NCBI RefSeq assembly: GCF_900113865.1
Contig: NZ_FOQY01000004.1
Coordinates: forward strand, 1-64,000
From: Streptosporangium canum
GTDB taxonomy: Bacteria > Actinomycetota > Actinomycetes > Streptosporangiales > Streptosporangiaceae
Direction: 5' to 3'
DNA length: 64,000 bases
How positions within the stretch are numbered: position 1 is the stretch's first letter; the number at the start of each line of letters is the position of its first letter. This document shows positions 1 through 9,600 of the stretch, one piece after another. Under the pieces are notes generated by a model. The model saw nothing but the letters and a program-made list of their open reading frames with translations. It did not search any database and had not been told where the DNA came from. The position numbers were made by a program, and so were the translations under genes.

Positions 1-143
1 TGGTCGGCGTAGACGGCGACGCTGGCCAGCCCGGCGTCCTTGCATGCGCGGGCGATCCGCACGGCGATCTCACCACGATTGGCGATCAAGACCTTGCGGA
101 AACGACGGTTCATTGCGGCCTTCGCAGCGGGGGGGACGGTCAC
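1..143 (-). CDS. Biotin carboxylase subunit of an acyl-CoA carboxylase, N-terminus only (partial)
   Basis: The minus strand encodes the first 47 residues of a biotin carboxylase; the rest lies beyond the left edge. The segment [20 protein letters not shown] is the typical opening of the ATP-grasp biotin carboxylase domain of acetyl/propionyl-CoA carboxylase alpha chains, which carboxylates biotin before carboxyl transfer to acyl-CoA. I chose the GTG at 143 because GAGGAG lies just upstream with good spacing; an in-frame ATG at 113 (MNRRFRK) is the alternative and lacks such a site. It shares no operon sign with the regulator to its right, whose stop is at 328. The family is sure; acyl-CoA preference cannot be read from this fragment. 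Confidence 0.85.
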   Translation of the reverse strand, partial: MTVPPAAKAAMNRRFRKVLIANRGEIAVRIARACKDAGLASVAVYAD

Positions 144-327
144 GCGATCTCCTCACCGGATTTCCTGGTACACCACTCCAGAGCTATGAAATACACCGAT
201 TCCGCAAGGGTAATCAGGTATGTCCTTTTCTCGACACCCCTACAAAATCGGTCCCGGAAGCGCCCGCGCGGACCGTGCCGGCGGCCGGGCGCGGCAGGAC
301 CCGCGCGACTCCGCCCGCCGGCACGGT

Positions 328-3105
328 TCAGGCGGTGACCGGACTGCCGAATTCGAGGCTGGACGGCAGATCCGCGCGCCGGGTGATGTTCAGCTTGCGG
401 TAGGTCCGGGTCAGGTGCTGCTCCACCGTGCTGATCGTGATGTAGAGCTTGCCGGCGATCTCCCGGTTGGTGTATCCGGCGGCCGCCAGGACGGCGACCC
501 TGCGCTCGGCGTCGCTCAGGACGGCGCCCGACTCGGCCGGCGGCGTCGCGGCGGCGCCGGCCCCGTCCCGGGGAACCGCCCTGCTCACCGATCCGACGCC
601 GCATTCCCGGGCCACGGCCTGCGCCCGGCCCGCGATCATCCCCGCGCGGCGGTACTCGCCGAGGTCCTGGTAGACCTTGACGAGATCGGACAGGGCCCTG
701 GACAGCTCGTACCTGTCCCCCGCCGACTGCAGCAGCTCGACCGCCTGGCGGAGCAGGGTGGTGCGCTGCCGCGCGTTGCCGGTGGCGGCCGTCAGGCGCA
801 TGGCGATGCCGTGCGGCCTGGGCGTCGCGGGACCGCAGCGCCTGAGCTGTTCCTCGGCGAGCTGCCGCGCCTGCTCCGGCCGGCCCAGGCGCAGGCAGGC
901 CTCGGCGGCGTCGGTCCGCCAGGCGACGAGTCCCGGCACGTCGAGCTCCCACCTGCCCATCAGCTCGCCGCAGCGCTGGAAGTCGCGCAGCGCCAGGGCC
1001 GGATGGTCGGTGGCCAGGCTGTAGCGGCCTCTGGCGTGCAGGTAGTGCAGGCCGTACCGGGTCCGGAACATGGCGTCGGGCACGGGCTGGTCGAGATACT
1101 CGTGCACGGCGTCGTACTTGCCCATCGCCGTCAGGGCCAGGATGAGGCTGCTCAGCGGCCCGCCGACGGCGACGCCCCAGCTGCTCAGCGGGATGATGTC
1201 CAGCGCGGCGCGCGCGTGGTGCTCGGCGCCCGGCATGTCGCCCTGGCGGACCGCGATCTCGGCCCGGATGGCGGCGAGCCTCGCCTGGCGGCTCGGGGCC
1301 TGCAGTGCGGACGCCTCCGCGCTGAACAGGTCGCACCAGGGTGCGGCCCGGTCGGGCCGCCCGGCGTAGGTGAGGGCCAGGAGCGCGCTCTCCACGGTGT
1401 CCATCGACATCTCGTCGAGGCGGCAGCCGCGCAGGATCCGCTCGACCGCGTCCATGACCTCCTCGCGCGGCCCTCTGGTGAGCACGTCGGCGAGCGCGAG
1501 CGCGGCGTCCAGCCGGCGGTTCGCCGTCACCGACACGATGGCGGCGCGGTCCTGCTCGCCGGTCGTCTTCTGGAGGTGGGCCAGGAAGGGAGGGTGGGTG
1601 GCGCGCAGCCACGGGCGGGCGATGACGAGCTCCGTCACCGTCTCGGAGTCCATGCCGCCCCCCGACTCGTTCAGATGCTCCAGCACGTCCCGCGCGTCCT
1701 CGAAGCGGCCGTGCCACAGCAGCGCCCGGGCCAGCACCACGGCGTCGCTCCCCCGGAGATGGCCTCGCTGCATCGCCTCGGCCAGTTCGGCCAGGTGTCC
1801 GGCGGGCGCGGCGGGGTTGATCCGCCATTCGGCGCGCACGAGCATCGTGGTGATCTTCATGCGGTGCTGCTCGTCCACGCACTCGCGCCACGCCAGCCGC
1901 AGGTAGGCGACCGCCGACTCCACGCGCCCTTCGCGCAGGGCGTTCCTGGCCGCGTCCTCCAGCACGGAGACCCCCCAGGGGGCGTCGACCCGGCCGGCCT
2001 GGAGAAGGTGGTCGGCGACCGTCGTGGTGGAGGCGCCGCTCTCGTGGGCCAGCTCCGCCGCGCGCCGGTGGAGATCGGCCCACTCCCCGGAGTCCACCTC
2101 GGCCAGTACGGCGGTGCGTGCCGCCTCGTGCCGGAAGCGGCCCAGGGCGAGCAGGCCGGCGACGGTCAGGAAGTGCAGCGCCCGGATCACGGACGCGGGA
2201 CCGACCCCGAGCAGCTGGGCCAGGGAGTCGGGCCCGCCGAGGATGGCGAGCCCGCGGGCCACCCGGAGCATCTGCGGCTCACCGCGGCGCAGGCACGACA
2301 GCACGGCCTGGCCGTACCGGTCGCCGACGACGAGCTCGGCCGGCGTCTCCCCACCGGAGGCGTGCAGGAAGTCCTCGTAGTCGTCCACCAGCGCCCCGGC
2401 CAGCAGCGGGTTGCCGCCGCTGACGGCGTACCAGTCCTCGGAGAACCGCTCGGCGGCCTCCTTCCCCACCCGCCTGGCGACCAGGGACATCACCCCCGCC
2501 CTGGAGAGCGGGGCGAGCTGGATGCGGCGGCAGTGCGGCTGGCGCAGCAGCTCGGTCTGGAAGAACGTCTCGCTGGACCACCCGTGGTCGGAGTGGCTGA
2601 ACACCGCGACGATCCGGGCGAACCGGACCCGCCGCGACAGATAGGATAGGCAGAGCAGGGACGCGCGGTCGGCGTGCTGCACGTCGTCCACGACGATCAT
2701 CAGCGGATACCGCTCCGACAGCTCCAGCAGGAGCGTGCACAGAGCATGGACGATCTGGGCGTCGACATGGTCGAGAGGCTCCGCCTGGGAGCCGGACGGC
2801 GTCACGGTGCGGGCGCCCTCGTCCAGCAGGGCCATGGCCCGCTCTCGCTCCTCCGCCACCAGCGGCGAGTCCTGGATCAGCTGGCGCAGCACGCCCAGCG
2901 GCAGGTCGCGCTCGACGCGCGACCCCGTCGCCGTGACGGGCAGGGCGCCCAGTTCCAGGGCCTGCTCCGCGAAGCCGTGCAGCAGCTCGCTCTTGCCGGT
3001 GGCGACGGTGCCGCTCACCAGCGCGACCCTTCCCTTGCCCATGACGGCGTTGGCAAGAAGCCCCTCAAGGGAGGCCAACGCCTCATCTCTTTCGACCAAG
3101 CTCAT
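328..3105 (-). CDS. LAL-type LuxR family regulator (AAA ATPase plus LuxR HTH), 925 aa
   Basis: A large ATP-binding LuxR-family (LAL/MalT-like) transcriptional activator, a class often embedded in actinomycete biosynthetic clusters. Walker A is SGTVATGKSE (residues 31-40), a Walker B-like stretch LMIVVDDVQHAD follows near residue 130, a long helical TPR-like middle fills about 350-830, and a LuxR helix-turn-helix closes the protein (LSDAERRVAVLAAAGYTNRE onward). The ATG at 3105 has GAGGGAGG just upstream. It follows a possible 29-residue ORF by 36 nt and lies beyond a hairpin that probably ends the isopropylmalate synthase transcript. Its target is unknown: the adjacent leuA-like pair or the siderophore locus are both possible. 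Confidence 0.9.
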   Translation of the reverse strand: MSLVERDEALASLEGLLANAVMGKGRVALVSGTVATGKSELLHGFAEQALELGALPVTATGSRVERDLPLGVLRQLIQDSPLVAEERERAMALLDEGARTVTPSGSQAEPLDHVDAQIVHALCTLLLELSERYPLMIVVDDVQHADRASLLCLSYLSRRVRFARIVAVFSHSDHGWSSETFFQTELLRQPHCRRIQLAPLSRAGVMSLVARRVGKEAAERFSEDWYAVSGGNPLLAGALVDDYEDFLHASGGETPAELVVGDRYGQAVLSCLRRGEPQMLRVARGLAILGGPDSLAQLLGVGPASVIRALHFLTVAGLLALGRFRHEAARTAVLAEVDSGEWADLHRRAAELAHESGASTTTVADHLLQAGRVDAPWGVSVLEDAARNALREGRVESAVAYLRLAWRECVDEQHRMKITTMLVRAEWRINPAAPAGHLAELAEAMQRGHLRGSDAVVLARALLWHGRFEDARDVLEHLNESGGGMDSETVTELVIARPWLRATHPPFLAHLQKTTGEQDRAAIVSVTANRRLDAALALADVLTRGPREEVMDAVERILRGCRLDEMSMDTVESALLALTYAGRPDRAAPWCDLFSAEASALQAPSRQARLAAIRAEIAVRQGDMPGAEHHARAALDIIPLSSWGVAVGGPLSSLILALTAMGKYDAVHEYLDQPVPDAMFRTRYGLHYLHARGRYSLATDHPALALRDFQRCGELMGRWELDVPGLVAWRTDAAEACLRLGRPEQARQLAEEQLRRCGPATPRPHGIAMRLTAATGNARQRTTLLRQAVELLQSAGDRYELSRALSDLVKVYQDLGEYRRAGMIAGRAQAVARECGVGSVSRAVPRDGAGAAATPPAESGAVLSDAERRVAVLAAAGYTNREIAGKLYITISTVEQHLTRTYRKLNITRRADLPSSLEFGSPVTA

Positions 3106-3141
3106 GATCAGCCTCCCTCTTGGAGAAATGGGTCCGGCGGT

Positions 3142-3231
3142 TCAGAACCGCAACTTACGGCCGGACGGAGTACGCAGGTCCAGTGAGTCGAGCGCCTTTT
3201 CCTTCTGCTTTTTGAGCTGGATTCTCCGCAT
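3142..3231 (-). CDS. Possible 29-residue basic peptide upstream of the LAL gene
   Basis: A short reading frame starts at ATG 3231 and stops at TGA 3142, 36 nt before the LAL start. GAAAGG lies about 10 nt upstream of the ATG. It begins MRRIQLKKQKEK, continues with ALDSLDLRTPSG and ends RKLRF: a Lys/Arg-rich N-terminal helix and a basic tail, with no signal peptide and no cysteine. It sits after the leuA hairpin, so it would be transcribed with the LAL gene. About three quarters of its third codon positions are G or C, so coding is possible but not proven. It could be a translated leader controlling the regulator, a signalling or RiPP-like peptide, or chance. Confidence 0.35.
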   Translation of the reverse strand: MRRIQLKKQKEKALDSLDLRTPSGRKLRF

Positions 3232-3331
3232 CGTCGTCGCACCTTTCGATCTCGGCTGTTCTCCGATGGGGTGACGATGAAGACGCTATGCGGGTGCGGT
3301 TTCCATCTGTTATCGGCCGGCTATCACCCTC

Positions 3332-3365
3332 CGGCCGGCTGCCGCCCGCGGGCGGCAGCCGGCCG
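3332..3365 (-). terminator. Perfect 15-bp hairpin directly after the leuA-like gene
   Basis: CGGCCGGCTGCCGCC (3332-3346) pairs perfectly with its complement at 3351-3365 across a CGCG loop and abuts the TGA at 3366-3368. There is no strong U tract, as is common for actinobacterial hairpin terminators. It separates leuA-like from the small ORF and LAL gene downstream. Confidence 0.7.
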
Positions 3366-5105
3366 TCACCTGCCCGCGGCGACCAGCGGCGCGGCGATCC
3401 CCGGCTCCGCCACGTCCCTGGCGGGCAGGTGCTTCAGGCGCGCCCTGATGACGGCCGACCGCACCGCCGCGAGGGACGCGGCCTCGACGTCCCGGTCGAT
3501 GCCCACCCCCCAGGAGACCCGCCCCTCCACCCGGCACTCGGCGTAGACGGCCACGTCCGCGTCCGGGCCGCGATCCTGGCCGGCGATCCCGGTGCGATGG
3601 ACGGCCCGCACGTCGAAACCCCAGCGGCCGAGCGTCGCCCGGACGGCCTGGACGGTGTCCGCCCTGTCCGCGCCGACGTCGAATCTCTCGCCGTCGACGT
3701 GAAGGGAGGTCGTCACCAGCTCGGCGCCGGAGGCGAGGGGGACGGGCAGGTCGGAGCTGGAGAGGTACTCGCGCTCGAAAAGCTGCCCGACCCGGCCGGG
3801 CGTGATCTCCCCGCCCTCCGCGTCGGCCTGCGACTGGACCACGTGCGCGAAGTCGATCTGCAGGTCACGCGGCAGGTTCAGACCGTGCCAGGCGCTCATG
3901 ACGTAGGCCACGCCGCCCTTGCCGGACTGGCTGTTGATCCGGACGACGGCCTCGTACGTCCGGCCCACGTCCTCGGGGTCGAGCGGCAGGTACGGCATCT
4001 CCCACGGGAGGTCTCCGACGGCGGCGCCCCGGTGGACGGCCTCGCGCTCCAGGGCGTCGAACCCCTTCTTGATCGCGTCCTGGTGGGAGCCCGAGAAGGA
4101 GGTGTAGACGAGGTCGCCCCCGTAGGGGTGCCGCGGATGGACCGACAGCCCGTTGCAGCGTTCGACGGTGCGGCGGATCTCGTTGATGTCGGAGAAGTCG
4201 ATGCCGGGATCGACCCCGTGGGTGAACATGTTGAGCCCGAGCGTGACCAGGCAGACGTTGCCCGCCCGCTCGCCGTTGCCGAACAGGCAGCCCTCGATCC
4301 GTTCGGCGCCCGCCAGGAGGGCCAGCTCGGCGGAGGCCACGGCCGTACCCCGGTCGTTGTGCGGATGGATCGAAAGGCAGACGTGCTCTCTTCTGGAGAG
4401 GTTCCGGCTCAGCCATTCGATCTGGTCGGCGAAGACGTTGGGCAGGGAGCGCTCGACGGTCGTGGGGAAGTTGAGGATGATCCCGCGGCCCGGTTCCGGC
4501 TGCCATACGTCCATGACGGCCTCGCAGACCTCCAGCGAGAAATCCAGCTCGGTGTCGCTGAAGAGCTCCGGGGAGTACTGGAAACCGAGGTCGCAGTCGC
4601 CCAGCGTCTTGTCGGCGTATTTCATCATCAGCCGGGTTCCCTGCACCGCGAGGTCCTTGCACTCGTTCCGGCTCATGCCGAACACGACCCGCCTGAACAG
4701 CGGCGACGTCGCGTTGTACAGGTGAATCGTGGCGCGCGGCGCCCCCTCCAGGCTCTCCACGGTCCGCCTGATCAGCTCGTCCCGGGCCTGCACGAGCACC
4801 GAGATCCGCACGTCGGCGGGGATCCGCTCCTGCTCGATGAGCACGCGCAGGAAGTCGAAGTCGTCCTGGCTGGCGACCGGGAACCCCACCTCGATCTCCT
4901 TGTATCCCATGCTCACCAGGAGTTCGAACATCGCCAGTTTGCGGTCGGGGGACATGGGGTTGGCCAGTGACTGGTTGCCGTCGCGGAGATCGGTCGACAG
5001 CCAGCGCGGCGCGGAGGCGATGGTGTTGTTCGGCCAAGTGCGCCCGGGGAGGGATACAGGGGTGAACGCGGCGTAACGCCCGGCCTGTCGTCTCGTGGTC
5101 TTCAC
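3366..5105 (-). CDS. leuA: 2-isopropylmalate synthase (LeuA family)
   Basis: A 579-residue alpha-isopropylmalate synthase: condenses acetyl-CoA with 2-oxoisovalerate in leucine synthesis, or elongates another 2-oxo acid in specialised pathways. The TIM-barrel signatures are present: LRDGNQ near residue 42, SIHPHNDRGTAVASAELALL in the centre, and GLFGNGERAGN-like CLFGNGERAGNVCLVTLGLN. The C-terminal third matches the length of the LeuA regulatory domain. It follows the HIU-hydrolase-like gene by 34 nt in the same direction and is closed by a perfect hairpin. Placement between cluster-type regulators rather than with ilv/leu genes makes a paralogue with a specialised role plausible, but the sequence alone does not exclude the housekeeping enzyme. 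Confidence 0.85.
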   Translation of the reverse strand: MKTTRRQAGRYAAFTPVSLPGRTWPNNTIASAPRWLSTDLRDGNQSLANPMSPDRKLAMFELLVSMGYKEIEVGFPVASQDDFDFLRVLIEQERIPADVRISVLVQARDELIRRTVESLEGAPRATIHLYNATSPLFRRVVFGMSRNECKDLAVQGTRLMMKYADKTLGDCDLGFQYSPELFSDTELDFSLEVCEAVMDVWQPEPGRGIILNFPTTVERSLPNVFADQIEWLSRNLSRREHVCLSIHPHNDRGTAVASAELALLAGAERIEGCLFGNGERAGNVCLVTLGLNMFTHGVDPGIDFSDINEIRRTVERCNGLSVHPRHPYGGDLVYTSFSGSHQDAIKKGFDALEREAVHRGAAVGDLPWEMPYLPLDPEDVGRTYEAVVRINSQSGKGGVAYVMSAWHGLNLPRDLQIDFAHVVQSQADAEGGEITPGRVGQLFEREYLSSSDLPVPLASGAELVTTSLHVDGERFDVGADRADTVQAVRATLGRWGFDVRAVHRTGIAGQDRGPDADVAVYAECRVEGRVSWGVGIDRDVEAASLAAVRSAVIRARLKHLPARDVAEPGIAAPLVAAGR

Positions 5106-5139
5106 CGGCGGAGTCCTTTCTATGCCTGCGCGATCGCCG

Positions 5140-5478
5140 TCAGTTGTTCGACCCGAAATACGTCGAATAGGAATACGGCGAAAGGATCACTTTGATCTGG
5201 TGCGCTTCCGTTTCGTCGTTCAGGCGGAAGATGACGGTTATTTCGGGATAAGCCGCACTGAGGCCGAGGCTGACGAAGTAGTAGTCGCTGTCGAACACGA
5301 TGCGATACAGCCCGCGCTCGAACTTCTGGCCCCACCACTCCGTGATGCAGCCGTCGCCATCGGTCTCGGCGACCGCGACGGCGCACCAGTAGCTGTCCTC
5401 GGCCCGCTCCAGACGCGCCCGCACGCCGGCGGCCGAGCGCCCGTAGACGCTGTCCAGCGCCTGTGCACTGATACCCAT
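5140..5478 (-). CDS. 5-hydroxyisourate hydrolase-like (transthyretin-related) protein
   Basis: A 112-residue member of the transthyretin/HIU hydrolase family. The N-terminus (ALDSVYGRSAAGVRARLE) matches the family's first strand, and the C-terminus LSPYSYSTYFGSNN resembles the hallmark ending LSPYGYSTYRGS, with Phe in place of Arg. True HIU hydrolases open 5-hydroxyisourate in purine breakdown and use His and Arg in the active site; here the first His (usually in T-H-V-L-D) is Ala and the tail Arg is Phe, so that activity is doubtful. No uricase or allantoin gene is nearby. It is the first gene of a unit with leuA-like. ATG 5478 has a weak AGGTG site upstream. Confidence 0.75.
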   Translation of the reverse strand: MGISAQALDSVYGRSAAGVRARLERAEDSYWCAVAVAETDGDGCITEWWGQKFERGLYRIVFDSDYYFVSLGLSAAYPEITVIFRLNDETEAHQIKVILSPYSYSTYFGSNN

Positions 5479-6007
5479 GTCAGGAACACCTATCTGTCAG
5501 GCCCGTCACGGCGGACCGTCTGATCATCTCTGCCATCGCGCACCGGACCGCGGCGGCGGGCCTCCGTGGTCCGGTGGACGCCTTCATGCGTCCCGGCACC
5601 TCCGGCTCCCGTCCGACACGCGTCGACCCGGCCGCCGGACAACGGCGGACACCGGCCGGTCCGGTCCTCGGTCCAGGCTCCCCGAGCCCGCTATCGATAC
5701 GCCTTCGTCCCGCTATCGCCCGTCGGCGTCCCGCTATCGCCCGCGGGCATCGCGCTATCGCCCATCGGGCCGGGCCGGAGGGGCGGATGCCGCGGAGCCG
5801 CCGGCGGCCGTCGCGACGGCCCGGCCGCACGATCGGCGACCCTCTCCGCAACCGGCTGCAAAAGGCGTCTTCACCCTCTTGAACTGCACTAATGGCATGT
5901 CAGAAGCGATCCGATAAGGACCGGATGGCGGCGGCTGCGAACTTCGAATTGCACAGACCGACCGGCCCGCGACGACAGGCCACCGCGACAGACAAGAGGG
6001 CAGAAAA
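5479..6007. other. Intergenic region with divergent promoters and tandem repeats
   Basis: About 530 bp between the HIU-hydrolase-like gene (leftward) and the small exported peptide gene (rightward). I see no convincing ORF. It holds the CGCTATCG repeat array described separately at 5687-5772 and is otherwise GC-rich up to a less GC-rich stretch (5880-5990) just before the peptide gene. Confidence 0.6.
5687..5772. repeat. Four direct repeats of CCCGCTATCGCCC-type units, 21-22 bp period
   Basis: The core CGCTATCG occurs at 5689, 5711, 5732 and 5753, i.e. spaced 22, 21 and 21 bp, which is two helical turns. The flanking unit reads roughly CCCGCTATCGCCCGTCGGCGT. The array lies about 210-285 bp upstream of the leftward HIU-hydrolase-like gene and about 240-320 bp upstream of the rightward peptide gene. 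Such helically phased direct repeats are typical binding sites for SARP or other multimeric activators; the function is inferred. Confidence 0.6.
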
Positions 6008-6226
6008 ATGAACGACTACATCAACAGCCGCATCTTCCGCACCGCTTTCTCCGCCATCATCGTCACCGCGGGCCTGGCGGCCACGGGCGCCGTCGCCAGT
6101 GCGGGTGTGGCGGCCACGGGCACCGCGGGGATCACGGTTGTGAGCGCGTCGGACGTCCAGCCGGTCCCCACCCCCACCCCCACCCCGACCGCCCACCCGA
6201 ACGGCGACCCGTGGGGCGGCTCCTGA
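6008..6226 (+). CDS. Small exported peptide with Pro-Thr tail, 72 aa
   Basis: A 72-residue protein with a clear signal peptide: basic start (MNDYINSRIFR), hydrophobic core rich in Ala/Gly/Val to about residue 42, then VVSASDVQP. The mature tail consists of a PTPTPTPT run and ends AHPNGDPWGGS. AGAGGGC precedes the ATG. A strong terminator follows, so it is monocistronic. I do not recognise a named family. It lies between the repeat array and a SARP gene, and its size and export signal suggest a secreted signalling peptide or cell-wall-attached peptide; this is inference. Confidence 0.65.
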   Translation: MNDYINSRIFRTAFSAIIVTAGLAATGAVASAGVAATGTAGITVVSASDVQPVPTPTPTPTAHPNGDPWGGS

Positions 6227-6274
6227 GCACATGAGCTCATGAAGTGAGCGTCGCGGGCCGGCATCAGCCGGCCG

Positions 6275-6305
6275 AACGGCCGGAGACATTATGTCTCCGG
6301 CCGTT
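6275..6305 (+). terminator. Intrinsic terminator after the exported-peptide gene
   Basis: AACGGCCGGAGACA (6275-6288) pairs perfectly with 6292-6305 across a TTA loop and runs into a short T stretch. A 14-bp stem about 50 nt past the stop codon. Confidence 0.85.
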
Positions 6306-6633
6306 TTCCGTTGCCGTATCAAAGGGGTTACGGTCACAAACAGTGGGCGAACTCATCAGAATCCACATAATCCCCCTGGCAGGGAATCACGCGAAGTAGT
6401 ACACTCCTCGCGAAAGAGACACATTGCACACGGGGTGACTCTGGTCTCGGTAGGATGAGCAGCCGCGGACACCGCGAACATCAACGACAATTACCGACAC
6501 AGACAGATCTTCCTGGTCTCCCTGGGGACGCACGCCTGACAGTGAGGTTGGATAACTGACGCTTCTCTCGCATCGGGAAGCGTAGGGACTTTCGCATGGG
6601 CCGGGGTTGCGGGTTTTCTTCAAGGAGATGCGG
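6306..6633. other. Intergenic region upstream of the SARP gene
   Basis: About 330 bp between the terminator and the SARP start. No ORF is convincing. It presumably contains the SARP promoter; I could not assign a clear -35/-10 pair. TTGCAC at 6424 and TAGGAT at 6451 are too far apart for a standard promoter. Confidence 0.5.
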
Positions 6634-9600
6634 GTGGAGTTTCGCGTTCTGGGCCCTCTGGAGGTAGTCACCGGCGACCAACGGCTCGATCTGGGAGGCA
6701 TCAGGCAGCAGACCGTGCTCGCCGCCCTCCTCCTCGACGCCAACCGAGCGGTCACCACCGGTCGGCTCATGGAGGCGATCTACGGAGACGATCCCCCGAC
6801 CACCTCACGGGCTCAGGTGCAGATCTGCATCTCCGCGCTCCGACGCCTCTTCGCCGCCCACAGCAGCGCCGACGTCATCTCCACCCAGTCCCAGGGATAC
6901 GCGATCCAGGCCGACAGCAGCCAGATCGACTCGCACCGCTTCGAGAAACTCATCCTGCAGGCCCGGCGCGCCCGCGAGGCCCGCGACCTCGACGAGGCCA
7001 TAAAGCACTACCGCAAGGCGCTCGCGCTCTGGCGCGGGCCCGCCCTGGACGGCATCGAGAGCAGGCTCGTGCAGTCGGCGGCGAGCAGGCTCGCCGAACA
7101 CCGGATCACGGCGAACGAGGACTGCGTCCAGCTCGAACTGGACCTGGGCAGGCACCACGAACTGGTCGGCGAGCTCACCGAGCTCGTGGAGGAGTATCCG
7201 CTGCGCGAGCGGCTCCGCGGCCAGCTCATGCTGGCGCTGTACCGCTCGGGCCGCCAGGCCGAGGCGCTGCAGGTCTACCGGCTCGCCCGGCAGACCATGA
7301 TCGAAGAACTGGGGATCGAGCCCAACGAGCGGCTCCAGCAGCTCGAATACGCCATCCTCACCTCCGACGAGAGCCTCGACCTGCCGGCGCAGCCCGCCAA
7401 GGTCGTCGAGGAGCCGGCGCCCCGCGTCCCGAACGCGCCGAGCATGCTCCCCACCGACATCGCCGACTTCACCGGACGCACCAAGCAGATCGACGACATC
7501 CGCCAGCGGCTGACGCTCGCCGTCGACGACCGGTCCCGCTTCGCCGTACCGATCATCGCGATCGTCGGGAAGGCGGGGATCGGGAAGACCACCGTCGCGG
7601 TGCACTCCGCGCACAGCGTCGCCGAGCACTTCCCCGACGGGCAGCTCTACGCCGACCTGCACGGGGGCGTCTCACGCCCGACCAGCCCGATGCAGGTGCT
7701 CGAACGGTTCCTGCGCGTGCTCGGCGTGCCCGGCACCGCACTCCCCGACGGCCTGGAGGAGCGGGCGGAGATGTACCGCGCCCTGCTCGCCGATCGCAGG
7801 ATGCTGATCGTGCTGGACGACGCGGGCAACGAGAGCCAGGTCCTGCCGCTGCTTCCGGGCAATCCCGCCTCCGCCGTGATCATCACCAGCCGGAGCCGGC
7901 TGGCCGGGCTGGCCGGTGCGATACACGTCGACGTGGACATCTTCGATTCGAGCCAGTCGATGGACCTGCTGTCCCGGATAGCGGGTGTGGAGCGGGTGCA
8001 GTCCGAGGCGGAGTCCGCCGCGGCGCTGGCCGAGCTCTGCGGACAGCTCCCCCTGGCGCTCCGCATCGCCGGTGCGCGGCTCCTGGCGCGCCCCCATTGG
8101 AGCATCGAGCAGCTCGTGGGGCGGCTGGAGGACGAGACCCGCCGGCTGGACGAGCTCAAACACGGCGACATGGGGATCAGGGCCAGCATCTCGCTGACCT
8201 ATGACAGCGCCGCCGAGGACGCCCGGCGGCTCTTCCGGCGCCTGGCGATCCTGGACTCCCAGATCTTCTCCGCCTGGATCAGCGCGGCCCTCCTCGACAT
8301 GCCCTTCGCCGACGCGCAGGACCTGCTGGACGACCTGGCCGACGCGCAGCTCGTCGAGACCACCGGAGTCGGGCGCGGCGTGCACACGCAGTACAGGTTC
8401 CACGACCTCATCCGGGTGTTCGCCCGGGAGCGCCTCGCCGCGGAGGAGTCCGCAGGCGAGCGCGGCGCGGCGCTGGGCCGCGTGCTCGGCGGCCTGCTCT
8501 TCCTCGCGGAGGCGGCCCGCCGGCGGGAGTACGGCCCCGACATCCTGGTCCACAGTGACGCCTCCCTCTGGTCTCTGCCCAGGGATCTGGTCGACCAGCT
8601 CATCGCGGTGCCGCTCGCCTGGTTCGAGCGTGAGCGCATGATCCTGGTCTCCGGCATCCGGCAGGCGGCGCAGGCGGGCCTCGTCGAGCTCTGCTGGAGT
8701 CTGACGATCAACGCGGTGACGTTCTTCGAGGCGCGGGTCTACCTCGACGACTGGCGGGAGACCCACGACATCGCGCTGGCGGCCACCCGGCACGCCCGGG
8801 ACAAGCGCGGCCAGGCGGCGGTGCTTCACTCGATGGGCTCGCTGGCCATCACCGAGCAGCGCTTCGACGACGCGCAGCGTGAATTCGAAGCGGCGGTCAG
8901 GCTGTTCCGGGAGGTCAGCGACGATCGCGGGGTCGCCATGGCCATCCGCAACATCGGGTTCCTCGACCGGATGAACGGCCGCTTCGACGAGGCGGCGGCG
9001 CACTACGAATGGGCGCTGGAGATCTTCCGCACCATCGGGGACCAGGTCGCCGCGGCCTACGCGCTCCACAACCTGGCCCAGCTCAGGCTGGAGTTCGACG
9101 ACCTCGAAGGCGCCAAGCGGCTGCTGTCGGAGGCGCTGCAGCTCAGCGGGAACGGCGGCAGCCGGAGGGTGCGGGCCCAGGTCCTGCACCGGATGGGGCA
9201 CGTCCATCTCCAGTCGGACGAGCCCGCCCTCGCCGCGCGCGTCTTCGACGAGGCGCTGACCGTCGTCAGGGACATCGGCGACCCCACCGGAGAGGCGTAC
9301 GCGCTGCACGGGCTGGGCATCGCGCGGCTGCGGCAGGGCATGCTCGCCGAGGCGGAGGGGGCGCTGCGCCACGCCCTGATGCTGGCCAGCACATCCAGCC
9401 AGCGGCTCGCGGAGGCGCGGGTGCTGGTCGGGCTGGGCGAGCTGACCATCGCGACGGGCAACCCGGCACAGGCCGTGCCCTACTTCCAGCAGGCCCTGGC
9501 CCTGTTCCGCCGGATACAGGTCCCGTTGCACGAGGCCCGCACCCTCGTCATGCTCGGCGACGCGCACCTGGCCGCCGGAGACAGCGCCGCGGCGCACGAC

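Noticed and set aside
5687-5772. CRISPR array
   Set aside because: Units are too short and contiguous, and no cas genes are present.
5480-5851. 123-codon minus-strand frame upstream of the HIU-hydrolase-like gene
   Set aside because: Arg-rich composition driven by the tandem repeats; no ribosome site or family match.
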